DNA of 64,000 bases, taken from NCBI GenBank assembly GCA_016712225.1, contig JADJRL010000003.1, positions 3,113,501 through 3,177,500 on the forward strand. The letters run 5' to 3'. A program made the position numbers and the translations under genes. Origin of the DNA: Candidatus Defluviibacterium haderslevense (GTDB lineage: Bacteria; Bacteroidota; Bacteroidia; Chitinophagales; Saprospiraceae). The notes under the pieces are model-generated. The model worked only from the letters and a program-made list of their open reading frames with translations. It was not told where the DNA came from and searched no databases. This document shows, piece by piece, positions 26,634 to 36,388 of this stretch (positions are counted from its first letter, which is position 1; each line of letters begins with the position of its first letter).

Positions 26634-29132
26634 TCTCAATCTAAGATTTATTCTTCTGGAACTTAAATAATTGGGTATTGCAAATTGATAGTTGTATACC
26701 GATTTGATCCATCTAACCGATGCTTCATTCTTGACTTTCAACAAGTTAAATACTTCCAAGCTGATCCATGACTGTCTACAAAAACGAAGTGGATTGTAAG
26801 GTTTTGCAGATTTTTTATGGCTATCCCAAAGCAAAGTAGAGAATCCAATATCTACCCTATGATAGGGTTTATGCCTGTATTCATTGCGGTATACGATATT
26901 ATCTCCTTTGAATCCATAGGGCAATCCACTTGCGACTGTAGCTTGTAAATGAGCTTTGAAATTGGGATTTCTAGGAAGGTAATCCTGGAAAAACATACTG
27001 ATAGAAAAGAATTGGTCTGTGGGTCGGGGAACGTTATTGACCTCTTTGCCATTAGGGTTTCCAGATTCCCTAACTTTATGTTGTACGTCATACAAATGTT
27101 CGTATGTTCTCAGGAATGAAAGGTTTACCCAAGATTCAGCTCCAGGGGCAAATTCTCCATTAATCCGATTATCCCAACCGATTGCATAGGCCTCTGCATC
27201 GTTTTGACCAGAATATAGGATTCTGACATTATCTAAGTCATAACTGACTACATCCCAAAGTTTCTTATAGTAAATTTCAGATATCCATTTGAAAGGTGTT
27301 GGTCCAACTTTTTTTAATTTCAAATTAGCAACCATACCGGCAACAAAATGCGCTGATTTTTGAGACTTCAAGTCTTCATTTATAGATCCATTTGGAGTTC
27401 TTAACTCTCTATAAAATGGCGGTTGGTGATACAAGCCTGTAGAAAACCAATATCGGACATTCCTAGTACTGTTTTTTGGAACCCATTCGAATTTGCACCG
27501 TGGATTGAAAATCATTTCCTGATTTAATTCCGTGTATTGTAGTCGGACTCCAGGAGTTATTTTCAAAGCTATTTTGGACTGCTCAAATAGGCTGATTTCA
27601 TCTTGTAACCAGAAAGCTGATTTGGTATTCGTAAATTGATTTTTTGTTTTAAGTACTGAATTTAAAAGCACTAAAGTATCTGAATTAGGTATCGAATAAC
27701 CTGCAGAATCTATGCGTTCCCATTCATTAATGCGATCTTGTAAATCTTCATGTCTAAATGATAAACCATATTGTATAAAATGTCCACCCATGCCTTTGTT
27801 TCTCAATTCCAGCCCTCCTCGAATTTCATTGTGAAATATTAAGCTTTCTAAATAATTTCTGGTGTATAAATGTTGAGTACCGGTTCCCCATAGCTTGATT
27901 TCCTTACCTGCATTTTCATCGTTGGTCGTTTCAATTTCTGAAAGCCGATAATAACCCAGTATATCGAATTGCTCCGCTTCAATTCCAGTATAAACAGCTG
28001 ACATATATTTTAAAAAATGCGGGTGCTTTTTATTTTTAGGTAAATAGGTCAGACTTAGTCCACCCATAGATTGATTGAAATAATCCAATTCCTGTCCTTC
28101 GTAATAGGCGTTTAATTTAAGAACAAAGCTTATAGAGCCTTTAGCTTGTGTGCTTTCTTCAGGTATTAATTTAAATTGACTGCGATTTATATTTCCAATA
28201 AAAGCTAATTGGAAAGCAGCATTTAAATCAACTGTAATAAACGATTGTAGATCTAAAAAATTGGGTTGATATTCACCTTTTAAATCTTGAGAAGCCAATA
28301 AATATTTACTTGTTTTATATCGTGCACCAAGCAAATAATTGATTTTTGAAGGACTGTTTTTTCTGTACTTTTTTGAACCTTCAAGATGTCCACTAGCTCC
28401 AAGTAAACTGCCCATTATGCTAAATCTCAACGAATCAGGAACCTTGTATTTGATATCAAGAACAGAAGAAGATTTGTCCCCATATTTTGATTCGAATCCA
28501 CCCGAGGAAAAATTTAATTCCCTTATCAAATCAGCATTTGGAAAAGTTAGTCCTTCTTGTTGACCGTTTCTAATTAATTGGGGTCGAAAGACTTCAAAAT
28601 CATTGATAATTACTAAATTTTCATCATAGCTGCCGCCTCTTACGCTGTATTGAGAAGACAATTCACCACCGCTACTACTCCTAACACCTAAGGCTATACT
28701 GGGAAGTATACTTTCTATATTCCCGGTAGTTGTAGGAATCAGTTCAAATGATTTTACATTTTCTTTAATATTCGAGTTGCTAGTATTTACATTTTCTTTG
28801 ATGATGATTTCTTGATTGGTAATGGGAATTAAACTAATATTAAGTCCTTGATCCTTCGTGCCAGACCAATTTCCCAAGGTAATGGTTTGAGTTTGGTAAC
28901 CTAAACGACTACATTTTATGATTAAATTTTTTGTTGCACTGATTTCAAGACTGAAACGTCCGTTTTCTTTGGTCTCAAAGTATACATTAGTCTCAGGTAC
29001 ATAAACTATAACTAATTCTAAAGGCAATCCATTTTGAGCATCTGTAGCCTGACCATAGAATTTGGACGATTGTTGGGTAAATGCATTATCATATAAAAGA
29101 AATAGAAATATTGGGATAATAAATCGCCTCAT
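26622..29132 (-). CDS. TonB-dependent receptor with carboxypeptidase-regulatory N-terminal domain
   Basis: An 836-residue outer-membrane protein: signal peptide (RRFIIPIFLFLLYDNAFTQQ), a carboxypeptidase-regulatory-like domain (about 24-105, FYGQATDAQNGLPLELVIVY), a plug domain (about 115-235, with LPSIALGVRSSSGGELSSQY and YSVRGGSYDENLVIINDFEV) and a 22-strand-type barrel to the end. The final strand (RRINLRLRFDF) ends with F. It imports an unknown ligand with TonB energy. There is no SusD partner next to it. It lies between rpe and rpsP on the same strand, and its end contains part of the rpsP promoter. Confidence 0.9.
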   Translation of the reverse strand: MRRFIIPIFLFLLYDNAFTQQSSKFYGQATDAQNGLPLELVIVYVPETNVYFETKENGRFSLEISATKNLIIKCSRLGYQTQTITLGNWSGTKDQGLNISLIPITNQEIIIKENVNTSNSNIKENVKSFELIPTTTGNIESILPSIALGVRSSSGGELSSQYSVRGGSYDENLVIINDFEVFRPQLIRNGQQEGLTFPNADLIRELNFSSGGFESKYGDKSSSVLDIKYKVPDSLRFSIMGSLLGASGHLEGSKKYRKNSPSKINYLLGARYKTSKYLLASQDLKGEYQPNFLDLQSFITVDLNAAFQLAFIGNINRSQFKLIPEESTQAKGSISFVLKLNAYYEGQELDYFNQSMGGLSLTYLPKNKKHPHFLKYMSAVYTGIEAEQFDILGYYRLSEIETTNDENAGKEIKLWGTGTQHLYTRNYLESLIFHNEIRGGLELRNKGMGGHFIQYGLSFRHEDLQDRINEWERIDSAGYSIPNSDTLVLLNSVLKTKNQFTNTKSAFWLQDEISLFEQSKIALKITPGVRLQYTELNQEMIFNPRCKFEWVPKNSTRNVRYWFSTGLYHQPPFYRELRTPNGSINEDLKSQKSAHFVAGMVANLKLKKVGPTPFKWISEIYYKKLWDVVSYDLDNVRILYSGQNDAEAYAIGWDNRINGEFAPGAESWVNLSFLRTYEHLYDVQHKVRESGNPNGKEVNNVPRPTDQFFSISMFFQDYLPRNPNFKAHLQATVASGLPYGFKGDNIVYRNEYRHKPYHRVDIGFSTLLWDSHKKSAKPYNPLRFCRQSWISLEVFNLLKVKNEASVRWIKSVYNYQFAIPNYLSSRRINLRLRFDF

Positions 29133-29157
29133 AGTCTGCTAATCTTTATTTTGCAAA

Positions 29158-29823
29158 TTAAATGTTAAGGCCAATTTGTTTTAATTGAGAAATGACCTTC
29201 GTGGGATTTGGATCTCCAAACACAGCGTTACCAGCCACAAGGACATCTGCACCCGCTTGAAGAATGCGTTCTGCATTCTGTAATCCAACACCACCATCCA
29301 CTTCGATTTTTACATTCAGATTTCTAGATATGATTTCAGATTTTAATGTTTCAATTTTGTCAAGCGTACGATATATAAATTTTTGACCGCCAAAACCAGG
29401 ATTCACAGACATCAACAATACCAAATCGATATCTTCTAATACATCATATAAAAAGCTTACCGGCGTATGTGGATTTAGAGCAACCCCGGCCATAGCACCC
29501 AGTTCCTTGATTTGTTGAATTGTTCGATGGAGATGTGTGCATGCTTCGTAATGAACTGTTATGACATCAGCTCCTGAACTACGAAACCTGGCTAAATATT
29601 TTTCAGGTTCCACAATCATTAGGTGTACGTCTTTTACTTTATTGCAATGGTCTTTTATGGCATCCATGATTGGAAAACCAAATGAAATATTGGGCACAAA
29701 TCTGCCATCCATAATATCAATATGAAGCCAATCTGCCTCGCTGGTATTGATAAGTTCAATGTCCTTAGTAAGATTAAAAAAATCACAGGACAATAGAGAA
29801 GGCGCAATAAGATGTTTTGGCAT
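29158..29823 (-). CDS. rpe: Ribulose-phosphate 3-epimerase
   Basis: A 221-residue TIM-barrel enzyme of the pentose phosphate pathway that interconverts ribulose-5-phosphate and xylulose-5-phosphate. It begins MPKHLIAPSLLSCDF. Metal-binding residues are in LHIDIMDGRFVPNISFG and VHLMIVEPEKY. The second catalytic Asp is in KIEVDGGVGLQNA, and MSVNPGFGGQKFI is the phosphate-loop signature. The start at 29823 matches the family; an ATG 11 codons upstream overlaps the candidate promoter (TACCTTTG on the minus strand, 29840-29847). It ends 25 bp before the TonB receptor gene. Confidence 0.96.
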   Translation of the reverse strand: MPKHLIAPSLLSCDFFNLTKDIELINTSEADWLHIDIMDGRFVPNISFGFPIMDAIKDHCNKVKDVHLMIVEPEKYLARFRSSGADVITVHYEACTHLHRTIQQIKELGAMAGVALNPHTPVSFLYDVLEDIDLVLLMSVNPGFGGQKFIYRTLDKIETLKSEIISRNLNVKIEVDGGVGLQNAERILQAGADVLVAGNAVFGDPNPTKVISQLKQIGLNI

Positions 29824-29839
29824 ATAATTAAAATATGAG

Positions 29840-29847
29840 CAAAGGTA
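29840..29847 (-). promoter_or_regulatory. -7 element for rpe
   Basis: TACCTTTG on the minus strand, 16 bp before the ATG; no clear -33 partner was found. Confidence 0.4.
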
Positions 29848-29927
29848 TAAAAACAAGTTCTGTTTATTTCTATATAATGGTAATTAGTCCAAACAATATC
29901 AAAACCCCTGTTTGCGTTTTTTAACGG

Positions 29928-30416
29928 ATGGTAAGAATATTATTTTGTCTCATTTCGTATGCATTATTGATTGATTTAGATGCCCAAAAATATATTACAG
30001 CCGGGGGTGCTAGACTTTGCGAAGACATAGGTATAAGTATTCAACAACGAATTGCAAAACATCTAACAATTGAAGGCGTTTTGAATTCAAGCTATCGAAA
30101 TGATGATCTTGGACTTAAACTTATGTTGGAGCAACATAATCCTTTAATCACCCGTCGATTCAATGTGTATTATGGAGCCGGAGTTCATTGGAATTATATT
30201 GGAGATTCAGCTCGAATATATCCGAGTGGAATTTCTTTAATTGGAGGGATTGAATTCACATCTGACCGATTCAATGTCTCGTGGGATTTTTTGCCTTCAT
30301 TTAGTTTTTGGTATGGTAAAGAACCATTTAATCCATCAACTGCACTAACCCTGAGATATGTTTTTATTAAAGAAAAAAAGAAAAAAAAGCATTTGAAGTT
30401 TTGGAAGAAAAAGTAG
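29928..30416 (+). CDS. Small exported beta-rich protein, probable outer-membrane protein
   Basis: A 162-residue protein with a signal peptide (MVRILFCLISYALLIDLDAQ). The mature part is beta-rich (YITAGGARLCEDIGISIQQ, NVYYGAGVHWNYIGDSARIY, FNVSWDFLPSFSFWYG). It then ends in a very basic tail (EKKKKKKHLKFWKKK). The strands suggest a small outer-membrane or periplasmic beta-barrel; no specific family is recognised. It is divergent from rpe, with 104 bp between start codons. Confidence 0.7.
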   Translation: MVRILFCLISYALLIDLDAQKYITAGGARLCEDIGISIQQRIAKHLTIEGVLNSSYRNDDLGLKLMLEQHNPLITRRFNVYYGAGVHWNYIGDSARIYPSGISLIGGIEFTSDRFNVSWDFLPSFSFWYGKEPFNPSTALTLRYVFIKEKKKKKHLKFWKKK

Positions 30417-30510
30417 TTTAAAAACAATAAGCTAAAGTCATTTGTTATTCTGAGGTGTGTGTCAACCATTCCATTTCATGTGCAATATTTAATAATAATA
30501 CTGTTTCTAC

Positions 30511-30550
30511 TTGAACTCCCATGAACTCCTATGAACTCCCATGAACTCCC
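30511..30550. repeat. Decanucleotide tandem repeat, four copies
   Basis: Four head-to-tail copies of WTGAACTCCY (TTGAACTCCC, ATGAACTCCT, then ATGAACTCCC twice). It ends one base before the next repeat array starts. Confidence 0.9.
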
Positions 30551-30551
30551 T

Positions 30552-30614
30552 CACAAGTATCCCACAAGTATCCCACAAGTATCCCACAAGTATCCCACAA
30601 GTATCCCACAAGGA
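30552..30614. repeat. 11-bp tandem repeat, five and a half copies
   Basis: Five exact copies of CACAAGTATCC (30552-30606) and a partial sixth (CACAAGGA). The 11-bp period equals about one helical turn of DNA. Confidence 0.93.
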
Positions 30615-30834
30615 TGGGTAGGTTTGATACCAAGTAAGGTCAAAGTCTACCAAGTTGTCTTGTCAATAAAAATATCAGACTATGTAGATTTCATATCAGA
30701 TTGGTTATCCCTTGATGGTATAGTTACTAACACTTCTGTCGATAAATGTGATACTTGTGTATTGTTTAGATCGGTTATTGGTATTAAATAAGTTAAAAAA
30801 TGAATTAACTTTGCTATTCGATTTTTATAATCCT

Positions 30835-31383
30835 ATGTTTAATAATCAAGTAGCTGAAATAACACTCATCCAACGCATTCAAGCGAAGGATAGTAGTGCT
30901 TTAGCTGAATTGATGGATCTATACGGAGCAGCACTGAATGGGGTAGTACAAAGAATTTTAACAAATCCTGAAGAAGTAGAGGAAGTCATGCAGGATAGTT
31001 TTGTGAAGATTTGGAATCATAGTTTAACTTACGATCCAGCTAAAGGAAGATTATTTACCTGGATGTTGAATATTGCAAGGAATCAGGCAATAGATCGTTT
31101 GAAATCTAAACACAATAAAAATCAATCTAAAATCCATTCCATTGATAATGTCGTAAATCAAGTTGATATGGAACACAAACAGCAAATGTCTGTAGATCAT
31201 ATTGGAGTTCAACATTTAATGAATAAATTACAAGGTGATCAATTGAATTTAATTCAAAAGGTTTATTTTGAAGGGTATACTCAACAAGAATTATCAGATG
31301 AATTAAAGATACCTTTGGGAACCGTTAAAACTAAAATTAGAACAGCTATTATAGAATTGAGGAAATATTTTATTGACAAGTAA
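30835..31383 (+). CDS. ECF-type RNA polymerase sigma-70 factor
   Basis: A 182-residue ECF sigma factor with region 2 (about 25-95: EEVEEVMQDSFVKIWNHS, GRLFTWMLNIARNQAIDRL) and region 4 (about 120-178: LNLIQKVYFEGYTQQELSDE, IPLGTVKTKIRTAIIELRKY). The ATG at 30835 (MFNNQVAEIT) gives the usual N-terminus; an earlier start would add 29 residues unlike the family. The stop overlaps the anti-sigma gene (TAATG). This is the classical sigma/anti-sigma pair, placed upstream of the DUF4331 genes. Confidence 0.92.
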   Translation: MFNNQVAEITLIQRIQAKDSSALAELMDLYGAALNGVVQRILTNPEEVEEVMQDSFVKIWNHSLTYDPAKGRLFTWMLNIARNQAIDRLKSKHNKNQSKIHSIDNVVNQVDMEHKQQMSVDHIGVQHLMNKLQGDQLNLIQKVYFEGYTQQELSDELKIPLGTVKTKIRTAIIELRKYFIDK

Positions 31384-32150
31384 TGAATGTACAAGAATAC
31401 ATAGAATCCGGTATTTTAGAACAATATGTTCTGCAACAACTTACACCTGTTGAGCAGTTGGAAGTTGAACGGATTCGTGCGATGCATCCTGAAGTTGATG
31501 TGGAAATTAATCGAATTGAAGAAACCTTATTTCAGTATGCTAACCTTCATTCAAAACCAATATCAGAAAAACTCAAATCGAATGTTTTAAATAAAATCAA
31601 TCAATTAAATACTACAGTTCACAATCAAAAACCCATTTCGATATGGGTTCGATACAGCATAGCAGCTTCATTCTTGTTAGCTATGGTAGCCATTTCTTAT
31701 TTGTATATTGACAATACGCAACTTCATAATAAATTGGTTGATTCTCAGAAATCACTTAATTCTTCTCAGGAAAATTTAACATCTGTCATAACACAACTGG
31801 AAGCTATCAAGGAAGATTACTCCATTGCTTCAGGAGCTGAATTTAGAAAAATAATAATGAATAGTCTGGACACATTAAAGACTGTAAGTGCCATTATTTA
31901 TTGGAATCAGGCTTCAAATGATGTTTATTTAAATACCCAAAGTCTTCCTGAATTGACCGCTGATCTTCAATATCAACTTTGGTTTATTAAAGATGGGAAA
32001 CCCATCGATTCAGGAATTTTTGATCAAAAATCCAAACTCCTTAAAATGGCTAAAGCAATGAATCCACAAGCCTTTGCAATAACAGTCGAAAAAAGAGGTG
32101 GAAGTCCTACGCCAACTTTAACGAGTATGGTAGTTTTGGGCAAATTGTAA
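31383..32150 (+). CDS. Anti-sigma factor, RskA-like
   Basis: A 255-residue membrane protein. The N-terminal cytoplasmic part (about 1-80) begins with MNVQEYIESGILEQYVLQQL, the alpha-helical anti-sigma segment, followed by one span (about 85-107). A periplasmic coiled stretch is followed by the RskA-type C-terminal domain (about 165-255; IIYWNQASNDVYLNTQSLPE, LQYQLWFIKDGKPIDSGIFD, FAITVEKRGGSPTPT). It should hold the ECF sigma at the membrane until an envelope signal triggers release. Start and stop are coupled to the sigma gene. Confidence 0.9.
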   Translation: MNVQEYIESGILEQYVLQQLTPVEQLEVERIRAMHPEVDVEINRIEETLFQYANLHSKPISEKLKSNVLNKINQLNTTVHNQKPISIWVRYSIAASFLLAMVAISYLYIDNTQLHNKLVDSQKSLNSSQENLTSVITQLEAIKEDYSIASGAEFRKIIMNSLDTLKTVSAIIYWNQASNDVYLNTQSLPELTADLQYQLWFIKDGKPIDSGIFDQKSKLLKMAKAMNPQAFAITVEKRGGSPTPTLTSMVVLGKL

Positions 32151-32431
32151 AATTTCTATTTTTAATTTATTCATACATTCAAATTCAAAGATTTATAATG
32201 CCACAGTGCATTAGTAAAGGTTTTGAATTTTCGAATACGAACGCAAACATTATTTATCGAAATTATATTTGGTTAATAGAGAATGGATCATATTTTATAT
32301 TAACTTCTTAGCATAATGATTTGAAGGGTTAGAAATTGAATTGTTCTATCAAAAATCCAAACCTTTCTTTCCATCGTATATCTTCTTGACAGACACTTAA
32401 GTCTTATTTATCATTATCTAAAATTTAATTT

Positions 32432-34189
32432 ATGAAAATTGTTAAGACCAATCAAAAAAGTATTCTTTTTGGCTTGAAGCGATTTGCCTGTTCGATGTTT
32501 ATTTTATTAAGTATCGGTCAGGCTTTTGCTTCTAGTCATCGTGAAGCGCCATTAATCTCCAATGATCCTTTGGCCGACAACACAGATCTTTATGCATTTA
32601 GAAGTCCGGATAATCCTAACATGATAACTATAATAGCATGTTATATTCCGGCAGAATTACCTTTCGGTGGACCTAATTATCATTCATTCGGCGAGAACAT
32701 CCGGTATGAAATTCACATTGATAATAACACAGCAACACCGGGAGATGACATTATTTATCGATTTACTTTTCACAAAGTCATTCAAGATTCATCTACGTTT
32801 TTCAATATTCGTCTAGGTGCACAAAATTTGAAAACGACTTATTTAATGGAACGCAGTATAGATGGCGGTAAAACTTTTATAGCTGTGATTACCAATGGTG
32901 TTGTTCCACCACCTAATATAGGCCCTAGGTCCATTATGAGTCCGGTTGGTCTTAACGCACCTTCTTATGCGGATTTGATGGGCAAAGCGATATTGAAAAC
33001 AGCGCAGAACGAAACAGTTTTTTGTGGTCCGGTTGATGATCCATTTTTTGTTGACTTAGGAGGTGTTTTTGATTTAGGTGATCTTCCACGTCAGAATAGT
33101 AAAACCCGGGATGGATTAGCTAAGTATAATACTCATGCTATCGCGATTCAAATTCCAATTGAATTATTACAAAAAGATCACAAAGCAATTATTGATGCAG
33201 CAAATATTTTAGATCCCGATTTCGTAATTGGTGTATGGGCATCAGCAAGTCGTAAAGTGTTGCGCACCATTAATAATGGTGGTTTATCACCTACTGAAAA
33301 TGGAGATTGGATTCAAGTATCCCGCTTGGGTATGCCTTTGACCAATGAAGTTGTGGTTCCGATAGGATATAAAGATCTTTGGAATTCAATTACTCCTTAT
33401 GAAGATTTAACTCAATTAGCCGCTTATGGAAATTTCTTTTACAATCCTGAGTTGGCTTTGTACATGGATGATTCCAAATTTGGTGGTGCTGTTCCTGCAT
33501 TTAGAGGACTAAGAATCCAATCAAATACCTTACAACTTGGTGTAGATTTTAGAAATGGTAAGGATGGGTTATACGTATTAAAAGGAAATCCAGCATTAAA
33601 CGGTACTGCACTAGATGATAATATTTTTGGAAAATTATTATTACCTGCAGCAGGAAGTCCACGTTCTGTTGATTTATGGCCTATATTTCATACAGGTGTT
33701 CCAAATATGATACCTTATCAATTAGCCACTGGAAAAGCTGGAAATCCACTTGCAGCTGGAAAACCTTTCATCCATAATTTCTTACCCAATGGAGGAGATA
33801 TGTTGCGATTGAATATGGCAGTTCCTGTGACACCTAGAAATGATCCTGCATTTAGTTCACTTGGCATTATTGCAGCAGCAGTAGCTGGTTTAACCAATCC
33901 TAAATATGCCAACACTAATTTGGAATTTATTCCGAATATGGATGGATTTCCGAATGGAAGACGACTTGAAGATGATGTGACACGTATTGAATTACAAGCA
34001 GTTTCTGGTATCGCTTTAGCTGCTATTGGTTTGTGGTATGATGATTATAATGCTAAAGATGCAACTGCATCTCCAGTATCCAATTATTTACTTAATGTGT
34101 TGCAATATTCGACTGGTGTAGAAAGTAACGATGCTAAGTTTACAAATAGCTTTCCATACTTGGCTGAACCTTGGAGTGGGACTTTATAA
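32432..34189 (+). CDS. DUF4331-domain exported protein, copy 1
   Basis: A 585-residue protein with an N-terminal signal segment (FGLKRFACSMFILLSIGQAF, cut before ASSHREAP). The mature part is a DUF4331 protein with SSHREAPLISNDPLADNTDL at its start, GENIRYEIHIDNNTATPGDD, VDLGGVFDLGDLPR, LDPDFVIGVWASASR and HTGVPNMIPYQLATGK. The function of DUF4331 is unknown. It ends at WSGTL right where copy 2 continues into a linker and a sorting domain, so this copy lacks a T9SS tail and probably stays in the periplasm. It is followed 33 bp later by copy 2; the 281 bp upstream hold only a weak TATATTTG (32264-32271). Confidence 0.88.
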   Translation: MKIVKTNQKSILFGLKRFACSMFILLSIGQAFASSHREAPLISNDPLADNTDLYAFRSPDNPNMITIIACYIPAELPFGGPNYHSFGENIRYEIHIDNNTATPGDDIIYRFTFHKVIQDSSTFFNIRLGAQNLKTTYLMERSIDGGKTFIAVITNGVVPPPNIGPRSIMSPVGLNAPSYADLMGKAILKTAQNETVFCGPVDDPFFVDLGGVFDLGDLPRQNSKTRDGLAKYNTHAIAIQIPIELLQKDHKAIIDAANILDPDFVIGVWASASRKVLRTINNGGLSPTENGDWIQVSRLGMPLTNEVVVPIGYKDLWNSITPYEDLTQLAAYGNFFYNPELALYMDDSKFGGAVPAFRGLRIQSNTLQLGVDFRNGKDGLYVLKGNPALNGTALDDNIFGKLLLPAAGSPRSVDLWPIFHTGVPNMIPYQLATGKAGNPLAAGKPFIHNFLPNGGDMLRLNMAVPVTPRNDPAFSSLGIIAAAVAGLTNPKYANTNLEFIPNMDGFPNGRRLEDDVTRIELQAVSGIALAAIGLWYDDYNAKDATASPVSNYLLNVLQYSTGVESNDAKFTNSFPYLAEPWSGTL

Positions 34190-34222
34190 TATTAATTAAA
34201 AATATAATTAAAAAATAAATTT

Positions 34223-36292
34223 ATGAAGATATCTTTTTTACTTCGAAACAATCTTCTGGGAGTGATTTGTATGTTGATTTTTTCACATAGTGTATTGCTT
34301 GCTTCAAGTCATCGTGAAGCACCGCTGCTACTTGGTGATCCTTTGACAGACAATACGGATCTTTATGCATTCCGTAGTCCAGATAATCCAAATATGATTA
34401 CCATTATCGCGAGTTACGTTCCAATGCAATTGGCACATGGTGGTCCTAACTATTTTACATTCGGTGAGAATGTGCGTTATGAAATTCATATTGATAATAA
34501 TATTATGACCCCTGGAGATGATATTGTTTATCGATTTACTTTCAAAATTACCAACGAAGATCCTACTACTTTTTTTAATATTCGTTTAGGTAAACAAAAT
34601 CAAAAAACAACTTACCGTTTAGAAAAAAGTATAGATGGTGGATTAACATTTTTATCAGTTATTACAAATGGTGTGGTCCCTCCAAATAATATTGGCCCAC
34701 GTTCTATTACTTCGGGGGTAGGACTTAATACCAATTATCAAGTCTTAATGACCAATTCAATTGCAACTACAAGTGCTGGAGAAAAAGTATTTTGCGGACC
34801 TTCTGATGATCCATTTTTTGTAGATCTGGGAGGTGTTTTTGATTTAGGTGATTTGCCTCGTAAGGACGGACAAGGACGTGATGGTGTTGCATGTTTTAAT
34901 GTTTCTACCATTGCTATACAAGTGCCGATTTCATTATTACAAAAGGATAAAAAATCTGTAACACAGGCTACTTCAATTTTAGATCCTGATTTTGTGATTG
35001 GAGTATGGGCTTCAGCAAGTAGACCCAAAATCAGAACACTTGGCCCTGCTTCAGAAACACATACTGGTGAATGGATCCAAGTATCCCGATTAGGAATGCC
35101 TTTAACGAATGAAGTGGTCATTCCAATTGGTTATAAAGATTTGTGGAATAATCTTTCACCTTATGAAGATTTAGCTAATATCAATAAATTTGGAAATTTC
35201 TTTTATAATCCTGAATTAGGATTATACATGGATGATTCATTATTTGGTGGTGCAGTTCCTGCGATGAGTGGCTTAAGAATTCAACGTAAGTCTTTAGGTG
35301 CATTTGATTTTGGAAATGGAAAAAATGGTTTGTTTGGATTAAAAGGAAATCCAGCGCTTAATGGTACTGCTTTAGATGATGCTGTTTTTGGTACTTTATT
35401 ACTGCCAAGAGCTGGAGCGCCAAGATCAGTAGATTTGTGGCCTATATTTCATACGGGAGTTCCTAATGTAATTCCGTATCACTTAGCGACTGGCAAAGGT
35501 GGAAATCCATTAGCAGCAGGAAAGCCGTTTATCCATAATTTCTTACCCAATGGTGGAGATATGCTAAGATTAAACATGGCTGTTCCGGTAACACAAAGAA
35601 ATGATCCTGCATTTAGTTCTTTAGGAATTATTGCAGCAGCAGTTGCTGGATTAACCGATCCAAAATATGCTAATAAAAATCTTGAGTTTATTCCCAATAT
35701 GGATGGATTTCCAAATGGTAGAAGATTAGAGGATGATGTGACGCGTATCGAATTACAAGCTGTGGCAGGTGTTGCACTTGCGGCAATAGGATTGTGGTAT
35801 GATGATTATAATCCTTTGGATCCTAGTGCAAGTCCGGTGACACCAAATTTAATTAAAGTATTATCATATACCACAGGAATTGAAAAGAATGATACTTCGT
35901 TTACAAGTACATTTCCATATGTACAAGCTCCCTGGTCTGGTACAGGAATTTGTTCCGGTGAAGAAAGAAATTATACCCAACCGGAAATTCTGAAACCATC
36001 ATGGACTACAGGTATTACTGATTTGAATGGACCTCAAGCATTTATGTTTAATACACCAAATCCATTTACAACGAGTACAACATTTAAATATCATGTACGT
36101 GAATCTGGTAATGTAAGTATACATTTATATCATCAAGATGGAACATTAGTTCGTCAGCTCATGAATACAAATCAAGGCTCTGGCAATTTTGAATATAATG
36201 CTAATATCGCAGATTTAATTCCTGGAACTTATTATGCAACGATCCGTTTCAAGGGTCAAATATTGCAAACTATTAAATTGAATAAAATTTAA
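34223..36292 (+). CDS. DUF4331-domain protein with T9SS sorting domain, copy 2
   Basis: A 689-residue paralogue of the preceding gene, alike along the whole DUF4331 part (SSHREAPLLLGDPLTDNTDL, VDLGGVFDLGDLPRKDGQGR, LLPRAGAPRSVDLWPIFHTG). From about residue 605 it adds a C-terminal sorting domain (FNTPNPFTTSTTFKYHVRES, VSIHLYHQDGTLVRQL, PGTYYATIRFKGQ, LKTIK-like end). It should therefore be translocated by the type IX system to the cell surface, unlike copy 1. It sits between copy 1 and the TonB receptor; a small hairpin (36301-36315) lies in the gap to the latter. Confidence 0.9.
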   Translation: MKISFLLRNNLLGVICMLIFSHSVLLASSHREAPLLLGDPLTDNTDLYAFRSPDNPNMITIIASYVPMQLAHGGPNYFTFGENVRYEIHIDNNIMTPGDDIVYRFTFKITNEDPTTFFNIRLGKQNQKTTYRLEKSIDGGLTFLSVITNGVVPPNNIGPRSITSGVGLNTNYQVLMTNSIATTSAGEKVFCGPSDDPFFVDLGGVFDLGDLPRKDGQGRDGVACFNVSTIAIQVPISLLQKDKKSVTQATSILDPDFVIGVWASASRPKIRTLGPASETHTGEWIQVSRLGMPLTNEVVIPIGYKDLWNNLSPYEDLANINKFGNFFYNPELGLYMDDSLFGGAVPAMSGLRIQRKSLGAFDFGNGKNGLFGLKGNPALNGTALDDAVFGTLLLPRAGAPRSVDLWPIFHTGVPNVIPYHLATGKGGNPLAAGKPFIHNFLPNGGDMLRLNMAVPVTQRNDPAFSSLGIIAAAVAGLTDPKYANKNLEFIPNMDGFPNGRRLEDDVTRIELQAVAGVALAAIGLWYDDYNPLDPSASPVTPNLIKVLSYTTGIEKNDTSFTSTFPYVQAPWSGTGICSGEERNYTQPEILKPSWTTGITDLNGPQAFMFNTPNPFTTSTTFKYHVRESGNVSIHLYHQDGTLVRQLMNTNQGSGNFEYNANIADLIPGTYYATIRFKGQILQTIKLNKI

Positions 36293-36388
36293 TTCATCAA
36301 GTTCTTTTTAAGAACATCTCATAACAGCTGCATCATGTGTTTGACTTTTAAATATATTGGTGCAGCTTTTTTAAAAAAATTATTGCTT

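Larger units (their letters stand above)
30417..30834. other. 418-bp intergenic region with two adjacent tandem repeats
   Basis: Between the small exported protein and the ECF sigma gene. It holds the repeats at 30511-30550 and 30552-30614. An 86-codon frame through the repeats reads a repetitive peptide and has no other support. No promoter for the sigma gene is clear. Confidence 0.6.

Noticed and set aside
28485..28505. TTCGAATCC-like piece resembling a tRNA T-arm
   Set aside because: It lies inside the TonB receptor coding sequence and no cloverleaf can be built around it.
30531..30791. 86-codon frame through the tandem repeats
   Set aside because: Its first third is only the translated 11-bp repeat, and the rest shows no family features.
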